7,936 nucleotides of DNA, taken from assembly GCA_037380725.1 (NCBI GenBank), contig JARRRL010000265.1, positions 1-7,936 on the forward strand, written 5' to 3'. Under the pieces are notes generated by a model, which saw only the letters and a program-made list of their open reading frames with translations, made no database searches and was not told the DNA's origin. The stretch's first letter is position 1. The number at the start of each line of letters is the position of its first letter. Origin of the DNA: JARRRL01 sp037380725 (GTDB taxonomy: Bacteria; Pseudomonadota; Gammaproteobacteria; Pseudomonadales; JANQJO01). Below, one piece after another: positions 1 to 5,873 of this stretch. The position numbers and the translations under genes were made by a program.

Positions 1-234
1 TACAAAATCCGTAGCGGCATCGGTATATTGTGCTGCCAGCGTTAACATAATAACGATCACAACAGACCAATAAATCACCATGCCTACAATGGCTCGCGGG
101 GAAAACCCTTTTTCGTCCTTCTCATTGGCCGCTAGCGTAGAGTGGCGAGTGGAAAACGGCTCGCCCTGTGGCGCAAGCCGACCCGAGGCAAGCAGACGCG
201 GTGTAGAAGTCCTTTCGGTATCAGTCACTTTCAT
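1..234 (-). CDS. Membrane protein of unknown function, N-terminal part (runs off left edge)
   Basis: The minus strand is open from an ATG at 234-232 to the window edge, giving 78 codons with no stop. A GAGG Shine-Dalgarno-like sequence lies 5 nt upstream of the ATG. The first 45 or so residues are polar and rich in Thr, Arg, Ser and Glu, so they look like a flexible cytoplasmic tail. They are followed by one hydrophobic segment at about residues 49-68 (start IVGMVIYWSVV), which reads as a transmembrane helix rather than a cleavable signal because it is so far from the N-terminus. The visible part ends just after it (QYTDAATDFV). I do not recognise the family. A multi-pass transporter or a single-pass anchored protein are both possible. 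It is divergent from hemH, with 505 bp between the two starts. Confidence 0.6.
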   Translation of the reverse strand, partial: MKVTDTERTSTPRLLASGRLAPQGEPFSTRHSTLAANEKDEKGFSPRAIVGMVIYWSVVIVIMLTLAAQYTDAATDFV

Positions 235-379
235 CACAACCTCGGCAAAGAGCAGTGGCGGAACCGCATCATCTTAACATCTCTTACTGACTCGCTCTGA
301 TCCGCCATACTACTATGAATCGTGTACAGTTCTCTCAATTGGTTTCACAAAATATAAATGCCCACTTTATGTCCCTCTT

Positions 380-415
380 ATGAAACACATGAAACACAAG
401 AAACACAAGAAACAC
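380..415. repeat. 9-bp tandem repeat, four units
   Basis: Two copies of ATGAAACAC (380-397) are followed by two copies of AAGAAACAC (398-415), and a further partial unit (AATGAAACA) continues to 424. The array is noncoding as far as I can see. It lies about 145 bp upstream of the minus-strand membrane gene start and 325 bp upstream of hemH. It may be simple slippage expansion or a set of protein-binding half sites. Confidence 0.85.
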
Positions 416-723
416 AATGAAACATCGAGCAAGAATCCAATCCCATTACCTTAAAACGATTGGCTTATATACTGTTAACGTTTTCAAAGCAATTATCAAC
501 CCCCCTGCCGACTGAACACAAACTGACTGAACGCAAGTGACTTACTGGCCACTGGCCTAAAAGAATCACATTGGATTACATTATATCTGCTCTCGGACTG
601 AGCGCATTCAAATCATTCTAACATCTAAATTTATTCACACGTGTCGTCCACACGTTTTCTCGTTATACTGTTTCCGTTATACGACAATCATCACTGACGC
701 CAATAATAGACATTCCCTAACCA

Positions 724-729
724 AGGAGG
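724..729 (+). promoter_or_regulatory. Ribosome binding site that fixes the hemH TTG start
   Basis: AGGAGG is a near-perfect Shine-Dalgarno core, within AAGGAGGG at 723-730. It lies 10 nt upstream of the TTG at 740. There is no ATG or GTG in this frame before the conserved ferrochelatase N-terminus (RIGVIVTNLGTP), so the site supports TTG as the true start. Confidence 0.8.
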
Positions 730-739
730 GTAGCGCCGC

Positions 740-1933
740 TTGTCTCGTTTTCAAGGTTCTCGTGAATACCGCCACGACACCCCGGCACGAATCGGGGTTA
801 TCGTGACCAATTTAGGCACACCCGATGCCCCATCAACTCGCGCTGTACGGCGCTATTTGGCCGAATTTCTGAGTGATCCCCGGGTCGTGGAAATCCCGCG
901 AGTACTGTGGTTATGCATTTTACATGGCATTATCTTACGCGTGCGCCCCAGAAAATCTGCCAACACATATCGAAATATCTGGCAAGCTGAAGGCTCCCCC
1001 CTTCTGGTCATCGCTCAAAAACAAACCGTCGCCATTGAACAGGCCATCCGGGCACGCTTAACCGATCCCCAATACGCTCGATCTCCTGAAGTTAAAGTAG
1101 TACTGGGTATGCGCTATGGCAACCCGTCCATTGCCGACGCATTGGATACCCTGCGTCAAGCGCAATGCGAAACCATCCTCGTTCTACCGCTGTATCCGCA
1201 CTATTCCGGTTCCACTGGCGGCAGTACCTTTGATGCCGTTGCCAAAACACTCATGTCATGGCGCTGGGTACCCGAGCTGCATTTTATCAATCATTATCAC
1301 GACAACGCAGACTTCATTGCCGCCTGCGTTCAACACATTCACAGATACTGGGAATCACACACGCCTCCCGATCGACTGATTTTCTCTTATCACGGTCTAC
1401 CTAAACACTTTTTGGATTCGGGAGACCCCTATCACTGCCACTGTCACAAAACCACACGACTCATCGGCGAACGCCTGAATTTTCCCCAAGAGAAACTCAT
1501 CACCACCTTTCAATCTCGGTTTGGCAAAGCCGAATGGTTGCAACCGTATACCGATCAAACACTGATGCGCCTGGGACAAGAAGGCGTAGAGCGAATTCAC
1601 GTTTTTTGCCCAGGATTTTCGGCAGATTGTTTGGAAACACTCGAAGAAATTGCGCAAGAAAATCGCGCCTATTTCCTGAAAAGTAAGTTGAAAAGTGAGT
1701 TGAAAAATGAGTTGGAGAATGAGTTAAAAAGTGAGGTGGAGAATGAATTGGAGAGCAGCTTAGAGAGCGGGGGAAAAAGTTTTCACTATATCCCCGCGCT
1801 CAACGACAGCCCTGAACACATTGAAGCGTTGGTAAAACTCATCTTTACCCACTTACAACCTTGGCTTGCTCAGCCCGCACGAGACAGCGCCGCCAGCGCT
1901 GAACGCGCGCATCAGCTCGGTGCCAAAGTCTGA
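740..1933 (+). CDS. hemH: Ferrochelatase (protohaem ferro-lyase)
   Basis: This enzyme inserts Fe2+ into protoporphyrin IX to make protohaem, the last step of the classical haem pathway. The 397-residue protein shows the family in order: NLGTPDAP at 24-31, EFLSDPRVVEIPR at 42-54, LYPHYSGSTGG near 151-161, the FSYHGLP motif with the catalytic His218, the DPYHCHCHKT stretch at 229-238, and PGFSADCLETLEEI near 291-304 with the conserved acidic Glu299. The start is TTG, supported by a strong upstream AGGAGG. The protein is longer than most bacterial homologues because of an insertion at residues 314-341 built from seven charged tetrapeptides of (K/E)(S/N)E(L/V) type. It sits between Glu299 and the conserved HYIPALNDSPEHI segment; without it the sequence would read smoothly from FLKS to GGKSFHYIP. 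All recognisable catalytic motifs are intact, so the gene is probably functional. Its 3' end overlaps the convergent MORN gene by 22 bp. Confidence 0.95.
   Translation: MSRFQGSREYRHDTPARIGVIVTNLGTPDAPSTRAVRRYLAEFLSDPRVVEIPRVLWLCILHGIILRVRPRKSANTYRNIWQAEGSPLLVIAQKQTVAIEQAIRARLTDPQYARSPEVKVVLGMRYGNPSIADALDTLRQAQCETILVLPLYPHYSGSTGGSTFDAVAKTLMSWRWVPELHFINHYHDNADFIAACVQHIHRYWESHTPPDRLIFSYHGLPKHFLDSGDPYHCHCHKTTRLIGERLNFPQEKLITTFQSRFGKAEWLQPYTDQTLMRLGQEGVERIHVFCPGFSADCLETLEEIAQENRAYFLKSKLKSELKNELENELKSEVENELESSLESGGKSFHYIPALNDSPEHIEALVKLIFTHLQPWLAQPARDSAASAERAHQLGAKV
1679..1762 (+). repeat. 12-bp tandem repeat inside hemH, seven units
   Basis: Seven in-frame 12-bp units follow the pattern RARARYRARTTR (for example AAAAGTGAGTTG and GAGAATGAGTTG), and a half unit follows at 1763-1768. 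They encode KSKL, KSEL, KNEL, ENEL, KSEV, ENEL and ESSL, an alternating-charge segment likely to be helical. The insertion is an exact multiple of three and keeps the frame. The flanking FLKS of the normal protein looks like the seed of the expansion. Confidence 0.9.
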
Positions 1934-3036
1934 GCCACGCAACGCAAACGTATCTTCCCGCGCGCAAATACACCTTCAAGGCGTTTACCATTGGCTTGCA
2001 CTAAGAGTCCTTCACCATGCGGAAGACCCGCTTCAAACAAACCTTCGTAGCGGCAGCCATCTGACCACGTCATGATGCCGTAATCACAGGGAATCACATC
2101 ACGCGGCGCTACCGACGCCGAACGCGCATCCGGCACCGCATTCAACGCGTGGCATTGCGCAAATCCCAAATACACGCGCCCATCAGACCACGCTAAACGA
2201 ACGCGAAACAAGGGCTGTTGATTGGCTTGCGAGACAACCGGTTCGCGATCGATCACGCATACGGATATAGGCTGCTGTTCCGCCGGATCAGCCAAGGCCA
2301 TCGAATCCATCGGTGTAGATGTAGACTTATCCGACTCACCATGAGGTACGGACTCATACACGGCAAAATGCTCAGAAGCGCACGGTTTTTCATCGTACTG
2401 CTGTGCTTTGGTTTTATGCTCGGTTTTCCTGTCAGTATCATCCCGGTGGCGACCCTCAGATTTGACCACCCGCATCGCCGTCGTCGAAGCATTACCAGAA
2501 TCCACCGCGAAATCAAATTCTTTTTCAGCAGGATAATTAATTAATGATTCAAACCACGCATCAAATTGCACCGTAAAATCTTCGCCCGTTAACGCGTCAT
2601 GCACCGACTCAATATGCGTGGAGGGGTGTGATGAGTGTGTTTCAAGATCATCCCGCTTTGGTTGACGAAACGCCAACACATTACGCCCACTTATTTTATC
2701 CGTTTTATCTGTTGATGGATCGCTCGTTTGAGCCATCGGTGTAGCCGCATTCTGTGTGGTATCTGGCTGTGTGGTATCTGGCTGTGTGGTATCTGGCGCA
2801 GTATCTACTGGTGTAATCGCATCCCCATCATCACACGTCTCCGATTGCCCACCCTTCTCTTTCAAGTCTCTATCATCCAATTTGCCATCCAATTTACCGT
2901 CATCCAAGGCGAAAACACCAAACGGATTTCGCAATGCACGTTTTTTCTTCAACTGCTCTTGCGTGCGAAAAATTGGGCGCAACCCCGAGATTGCGTCTTC
3001 GGTCGAACCCGCTGAAAATCGATAAAAATCATCCAT
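1912..3036 (-). CDS. MORN-repeat protein with long low-complexity middle, function unknown
   Basis: The 374-residue protein has no signal peptide and no transmembrane segment. Its N-terminus (MDDFYRFSAGS, then a basic stretch KKKRALRNPFGVF) is followed by a polar, probably disordered part with a triple PDTTQ repeat at residues 81-95 and many Asp, Thr and Ser. A short hydrophobic island (FDAWFESLINYP, about 158-169) interrupts it. The C-terminal 90 residues hold MORN-type motifs: a degenerate DGRVYLGFAQ, then DGCRYEGLFEAGLPHGEG at 326-343 and NGKRLEGVFARGKI at 349-362. MORN repeats are known in membrane- or lipid-associated scaffold proteins and in many bacterial proteins of unknown role. I chose ATG 3036: an AAGGGTGG lies 8 nt upstream of it, but would touch the alternative GTG at 3048. 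The stop overlaps hemH. It lies 290 bp downstream of the cytochrome gene on the same strand and might be co-transcribed. Confidence 0.8.
   Translation of the reverse strand: MDDFYRFSAGSTEDAISGLRPIFRTQEQLKKKRALRNPFGVFALDDGKLDGKLDDRDLKEKGGQSETCDDGDAITPVDTAPDTTQPDTTQPDTTQNAATPMAQTSDPSTDKTDKISGRNVLAFRQPKRDDLETHSSHPSTHIESVHDALTGEDFTVQFDAWFESLINYPAEKEFDFAVDSGNASTTAMRVVKSEGRHRDDTDRKTEHKTKAQQYDEKPCASEHFAVYESVPHGESDKSTSTPMDSMALADPAEQQPISVCVIDREPVVSQANQQPLFRVRLAWSDGRVYLGFAQCHALNAVPDARSASVAPRDVIPCDYGIMTWSDGCRYEGLFEAGLPHGEGLLVQANGKRLEGVFARGKIRLRCVAQTLAPS
2752..2796 (-). repeat. Three perfect 15-bp tandem copies in the MORN gene
   Basis: On the plus strand the unit CTGTGTGGTATCTGG occurs three times in a row without mismatch. 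On the coding strand it gives the repeated pentapeptide PDTTQ. Perfect identity, including third positions, points to recent slippage or unequal recombination. Confidence 0.9.
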
Positions 3037-3053
3037 CAAACACGCCACCCTTC

Positions 3054-3067
3054 ACAAAGCACTTTGT
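3054..3067 (-). promoter_or_regulatory. Inverted repeat just upstream of the MORN gene ribosome binding site
   Basis: ACAAAG and CTTTGT form perfect 6-bp arms around a 2-nt centre. The element ends only a few bases before the AAGGGTGG that I take as the ribosome binding site, about 18 bp from the ATG. It could be an operator. As RNA, the 2-nt loop is too tight for a full stem, so an operator is more likely than a hairpin. This is inference from position alone. Confidence 0.3.
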
Positions 3068-3249
3068 CGATGCTGTGCCGCACCTCACAAAGACACCACA
3101 GACTGTTCTATTATTATTTCTGGAACCTTTCCGCGAAAACGAGAACCAGAGACCACGTACAAGTCACGCATCACGCACACTGACTGATGTATCTAATGAC
3201 TTTATGAAGTCCGAGCATAAAAGGTGTATTGGCATGACACAACCCGCAG

Positions 3250-3271
3250 TTTACCCACATTTTACCCACAT
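3250..3271. repeat. 11-bp direct repeat, two perfect copies
   Basis: TTTACCCACAT occurs twice back to back. A weaker third unit precedes it (3239-3249, 6 of 11 matching). An 11-bp period places each copy on the same face of the helix, as for a regulator binding direct half sites, but a chance duplication cannot be excluded. Confidence 0.6.
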
Positions 3272-3326
3272 TGTGTTAAAACGTTTTGATGCGTTTTTGC
3301 GTAATGTGGACAATCAAAAATAAGGC

Positions 3327-5534
3327 TCACAGAAAGCAAAAAAAGGCGACACCCCATACCTCATGCAACATACTTGCAGCTCGGACGTTGCCATCCTGCT
3401 GGATAAGAACCGCCATGGCTTTTGCACACTCACCTCGACACAAATCGGGATTACCGAGCGGCATGTACCGATCGACATAGTGAACTACTCGATCGAGTCG
3501 ACCACAGTAAATCTGATCGCATTTGGTCTTACCCACATCCGCATTCTCTCCATACAACTCATGACACCCTGCACATTGATTCGACCACGCAGCTGACATA
3601 CTCACAGTTCGACCTTGCGACAGACCAACAGGCGCATCCATCACTGCATCAACCAAGTCATCTACAAAATCCTGTGCGTCATCGACAACATCATCTACAA
3701 AATCCTGTGCGTCATCGACAATAGCATCTACGTCAACGGGTAAGTCAGGCGGTAACGCACCCACTCCACCCACAGCATCAAGCACTCCACCGTTTTCCGC
3801 ATCAACCGGGGCTGGAGCACCCGCAAGAACCGTTCCCGCAGCGCCTTCTCCTGCAGCCTGATCTGGTGCAACAAGCTCCTCGGCTGCTGCCGGATCATCT
3901 GCAACGGCTGCCAGATCGTCCGCAACTGCCGCTGGATCTTCCGCCACAGCAGCGGGGTCATCCGCAACTGCCGCTGGGTCATCCGCCACAGCAGCGGGAT
4001 CATCCGCAACTGCCGCTGGATCGTCCGCCACAGCGGCGGGGTCATCTGCAACTGCTGCCGGATCATCTGCCACAGCGGCGGGATCATCCGCAACTGCTGC
4101 CGGATCTTCCGCTGGCACCGGTGCTGGCACTTCCGCAAGCGGTACCGCACCAAAGCTAACAATGAGTGCGGCTGTCGCCTGTGCACATTCTGCTACACAA
4201 TCCGTCACAGTCGGCTCCGGCATATTAGCAATCACAAAGGCTTCCACGGCTGCCGCGTCGTTACAACCTTCAACACTGTCAACCAGCGTACACGCCACAC
4301 TGTTCAGTGGTGTTTCGTGCGCACCTATTACGCCTTCTCCATTTGGACCATGACACAATGAACACTGCAAGTCATAGAACATACGACCTTGAGCAATCAG
4401 TGCAGCCTGTGGATCATCCGGTGGCGTCGGTGGTGGTGCAGCAGCCGGGTTCAGTGTCGACACAAACATGGCCGTCTGCATCGCACATTCTCCCACGCAA
4501 GTGTCGGCAGCCCCGGATGGCATATTCGCTTCAATATACGCCGTTAACTCAGTAATATCGGCGCAATCCGCAACAATCAAACACCCGCCTGGACCAATAG
4601 CTTGCGGGAAGAAATCCGCTGTGCCCTCGCCAACCGCGCCATGACACGAAGAACAGTCACTGGCAAAGCGGGCCGCATTGGGATCCCCCACGTCATCCGC
4701 TCCCGCCGAAAAGCTCATCACGTACATCGCGGTATTCGCTGCGCAATCGCCCACACACATGGTCGGATCGGTAAAGGGCATGGTCGCCTCGTGGTACGCC
4801 GTCAACGCCGCCTGATCGCTGCAATCAACCAAGGTACACGCCGAAGCAGGGAATAATGGTGAAGGATCCAACGCCGCACCTTCGCCATTTGCACCGTGAC
4901 ACGTCGCACACATGGCATCGTATTCTGCCTTACCCACTGGCCCAGCGGGTTCTGCGGATGCCGAGAAACTCATCACGTATACCGCAGTGTTCAAGGCACA
5001 GTCTCCCACGCAGGCAGACGGATCGGTGAACGGCATAGTCGCATCATGGTAAGCGACTAAGGCGTCCAAGTCCGCACAGTCCACCAGAGTACATTCGGAA
5101 GCGGGGAACAACGGTGACGGATCAAGCGCAGCGCCTTCCCCGTTTGCACCATGACACGTCGCACACATGGCATCGTAATCAGCCTTACCCTGCGCCAAAT
5201 CACCACCGCTGCCACCACTTGCCGAAGCATCGCTGAGGCTGATGACAAACGCCGCCGTGTTCAGCGCACAATCTCCCACACAGGCGGAAGGATCCGTGAA
5301 CGGCATAGTCGCATCATGGTAATCGGTTAACGCAGCCAAATCCGTACAATCGACCAAGGTACACTCGGAAGCTGGTGCCAAGGGAGATGGATCCAATGCC
5401 GCGCCTTCGCCGTTCGCACCGTGACACGTGGCACACATACTTTCGTATTGCGCCTTACCATCCACCACATCACCCTGAGCGCCGACACCACCGCCAGTTG
5501 CCACTATTTCACGCGTGTCAGTATTTTTCATCAT
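3327..5534 (-). CDS. Six-domain cytochrome c-like protein with acidic repeat linker
   Basis: The 735-residue protein carries six CxxCH haem c motifs (first Cys at residues 34, 124, 209, 294, 391 and 654). Each is followed by GxxGEG or similar and, 37-47 residues on, by a Met-Pro (Met 77, 167, 252, 338, 438, 691) that suits the distal haem ligand, so each unit looks like a small class I cytochrome c domain. Each domain also has four extra cysteines: a pair like CTLVDC and a CxxxC just after the Met-Pro, which may form disulfides. Domains 1-3 are nearly identical. A linker at about 462-640 holds ten 7-residue units of DDPAAVA type and a doubled DDAQDFVDD motif. Covalent haem attachment happens in the periplasm, yet I see no Sec or Tat signal or lipobox before the first haem motif. 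GGAG (5538-5541) is 3 nt from the first ATG and 6 nt from a second at 5531, which is the likelier start. A role in electron transfer is inferred. Confidence 0.85.
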   Translation of the reverse strand: MMKNTDTREIVATGGGVGAQGDVVDGKAQYESMCATCHGANGEGAALDPSPLAPASECTLVDCTDLAALTDYHDATMPFTDPSACVGDCALNTAAFVISLSDASASGGSGGDLAQGKADYDAMCATCHGANGEGAALDPSPLFPASECTLVDCADLDALVAYHDATMPFTDPSACVGDCALNTAVYVMSFSASAEPAGPVGKAEYDAMCATCHGANGEGAALDPSPLFPASACTLVDCSDQAALTAYHEATMPFTDPTMCVGDCAANTAMYVMSFSAGADDVGDPNAARFASDCSSCHGAVGEGTADFFPQAIGPGGCLIVADCADITELTAYIEANMPSGAADTCVGECAMQTAMFVSTLNPAAAPPPTPPDDPQAALIAQGRMFYDLQCSLCHGPNGEGVIGAHETPLNSVACTLVDSVEGCNDAAAVEAFVIANMPEPTVTDCVAECAQATAALIVSFGAVPLAEVPAPVPAEDPAAVADDPAAVADDPAAVADDPAAVADDPAAVADDPAAVADDPAAVADDPAAVAEDPAAVADDLAAVADDPAAAEELVAPDQAAGEGAAGTVLAGAPAPVDAENGGVLDAVGGVGALPPDLPVDVDAIVDDAQDFVDDVVDDAQDFVDDLVDAVMDAPVGLSQGRTVSMSAAWSNQCAGCHELYGENADVGKTKCDQIYCGRLDRVVHYVDRYMPLGNPDLCRGECAKAMAVLIQQDGNVRAASMLHEVWGVAFFCFL
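3658..3721 (-). repeat. 33-bp repeat in the cytochrome linker, two copies
   Basis: Two 31-bp identical blocks (3658-3688 and 3691-3721) lie at a period of 33 bp. On the coding strand they give the doubled acidic motif DDAQDFVDD(V/L)V at residues 606-626, next to the last cytochrome domain. The pattern of Asp with spaced Val, Phe and Ala would suit an amphipathic acidic helix. Confidence 0.9.
3901..4110 (-). repeat. Ten 21-bp units (five 42-bp doublets) encoding DDPAAVA
   Basis: Exactly 210 bp divide into ten 21-bp units that encode (D/E)D(P/L)AAVA. Codon choice alternates: on the plus strand one unit type begins GCAACTGC or GCAACGGC and the next begins GCCACAGC, so valine is GTT or GTC in one and GTG in the other. 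The true DNA period is therefore 42 bp. A degenerate eleventh unit (DDPAAAE) follows towards the C-terminal side. Proline at every seventh residue and the Asp pair argue for an extended, acidic spacer rather than a coiled coil. Confidence 0.95.
4710..5459 (-). repeat. Three near-identical tandem cytochrome c domains
   Basis: Domains 1 (5235-5459), 2 (4965-5189) and 3 (4710-4934) share the haem segment CATCHGANGEGAALDPSP, the CTLVDC pair, YH(D/E)ATMPFTDP and CVGDCA almost unchanged. Identity is also high at the DNA level, for example in the stretches around 4895-4937 and 5140-5192. Domains 4 (4455-4679) and 5 (4152-4400) are clearly related but diverged, and domain 6 (3396-3605) is the most distant. 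This suggests recent amplification at the N-terminal end of the protein. Confidence 0.85.
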
Positions 5535-5768
5535 CCGCTCCGAACGGCTTATGAATATAACCGTTGGTCCCAGTTTTTTATAATATTTCAGCGTTCTATT
5601 AATTCACGATCACTCAAACGCTCTGGATTCTAACTTCTTGTTGTTTATTCTTGCATCTTACCTGTCTTACACCACAAGCACGCACTTAACATATCCACCA
5701 GCATTTATCGTAAAACATACCCTACCCTCCACACACTGTTGAAACTGTTCGCTTAGGTGTCTTTTCGT

Positions 5769-5792
5769 AACATCATTACTAGTAACGATGTT
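5769..5792. promoter_or_regulatory. 24-bp imperfect dyad, likely operator
   Basis: Outer arms AACATC and GATGTT are perfect complements and the centre TTACTAGTAA is a perfect 10-bp palindrome; only one position pair (5775 and 5786) breaks the symmetry. No T-run follows on either strand, so a terminator is unlikely. Length and symmetry fit the binding site of a dimeric repressor or activator. It lies 235 bp upstream of the cytochrome start and 204 bp upstream of the aminotransferase start, so it could serve either gene. Confidence 0.5.
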
Positions 5793-5801
5793 GCTTCCTA
5801 T

Positions 5802-5837
5802 TCACAAAAATCACAAAAATCAGAAAAAATCAGAAAA
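5802..5837. repeat. A-rich 9-10-bp tandem repeat, four units
   Basis: Two copies of TCACAAAAA (5802-5819) are followed by TCAGAAAAAA and TCAGAAAA (5820-5837). The A-tracts recur at close to one helical turn, so the DNA may be intrinsically curved. It lies between the 24-bp dyad and the aminotransferase start. Confidence 0.75.
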
Positions 5838-5873
5838 TGGACTCCGCACACGCGCGCAGAGCGTCAAAATTTA

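Larger units (their letters stand above)
235..739. other. 505-bp intergenic region between divergent genes
   Basis: I find no convincing gene here; the only longer open frame on the plus strand (from 80) is antisense to the membrane protein gene. The region holds a 9-bp tandem repeat (380-415), a pair of 12-bp direct repeats with one mismatch (510-521 and 525-536, GACTGAACRCAA), an 8-bp palindrome ACACGTGT (637-644) and the hemH ribosome binding site. Possible -10 hexamers exist for hemH (TATACT, 664-669) and for the minus-strand gene (CATAGT with TTGAGA, 312-317 and 333-338), but spacing or -35 match is poor in each case, so I do not call promoters. The length suggests separate promoters for the two divergent genes. 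Confidence 0.5.
3037..3326. other. 290-bp gap between cytochrome gene and MORN gene
   Basis: No gene is supported here. The gap holds two perfect 11-bp tandem copies (3250-3271), a 10-bp palindrome AAAACGTTTT (3278-3287), a short GACTT/AAGTC inverted repeat (3199-3212), and a 14-bp inverted repeat just before the MORN gene. I see no GC-rich hairpin with a T-run that would serve as a clear terminator for the cytochrome gene, so read-through into the MORN gene is possible, as is a separate promoter. Confidence 0.45.

Noticed and set aside
80..277. Plus-strand open frame at the left edge
   Set aside because: It is antisense to the membrane protein gene, has no ribosome site and no recognisable features.
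1424..1456. [2Fe-2S] cluster in ferrochelatase from the HCHCH stretch
   Set aside because: Two cysteines there plus Cys290 and Cys297 do not form a ligand pattern that I recognise with confidence, and HCHK is common in family members without a cluster.
2218..3025. Open frames antisense to the MORN gene (plus 2218-2544, 2728-3015, 2756-3025)
   Set aside because: They are shadows of the MORN gene, with no plausible ribosome sites or recognisable domains; the CVVSG repeat is the antisense of PDTTQ.
3037..3048. GTG start for the MORN gene at 3048
   Set aside because: The Shine-Dalgarno-like AAGG would directly touch the GTG. The ATG at 3036 has workable spacing.
3278..3287. AAAACGTTTT as a terminator of the cytochrome gene
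   Set aside because: The stem is only A-T rich and short with no loop and no following T-run on the minus strand, so a stable hairpin is unlikely.
3901..4110. Regularly spaced repeats that could suggest a CRISPR array
   Set aside because: The units are adjacent with no unique spacers, are in frame with the cytochrome gene, and vary by synonymous changes.
3728..4186. Long open frames on both strands across the 21-bp repeats (minus 3728-4186 and plus 3866-4159)
   Set aside because: They are shifted readings of the same repeat array. A 21-bp unit without stops stays open in several frames; the products are Arg/Gln/Leu/Pro-rich low complexity with no conserved features.
5769..5792. Intrinsic terminator in the divergent region
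   Set aside because: There is no T-run on either side, and the position is upstream of two divergent starts, so no transcript needs to end there.
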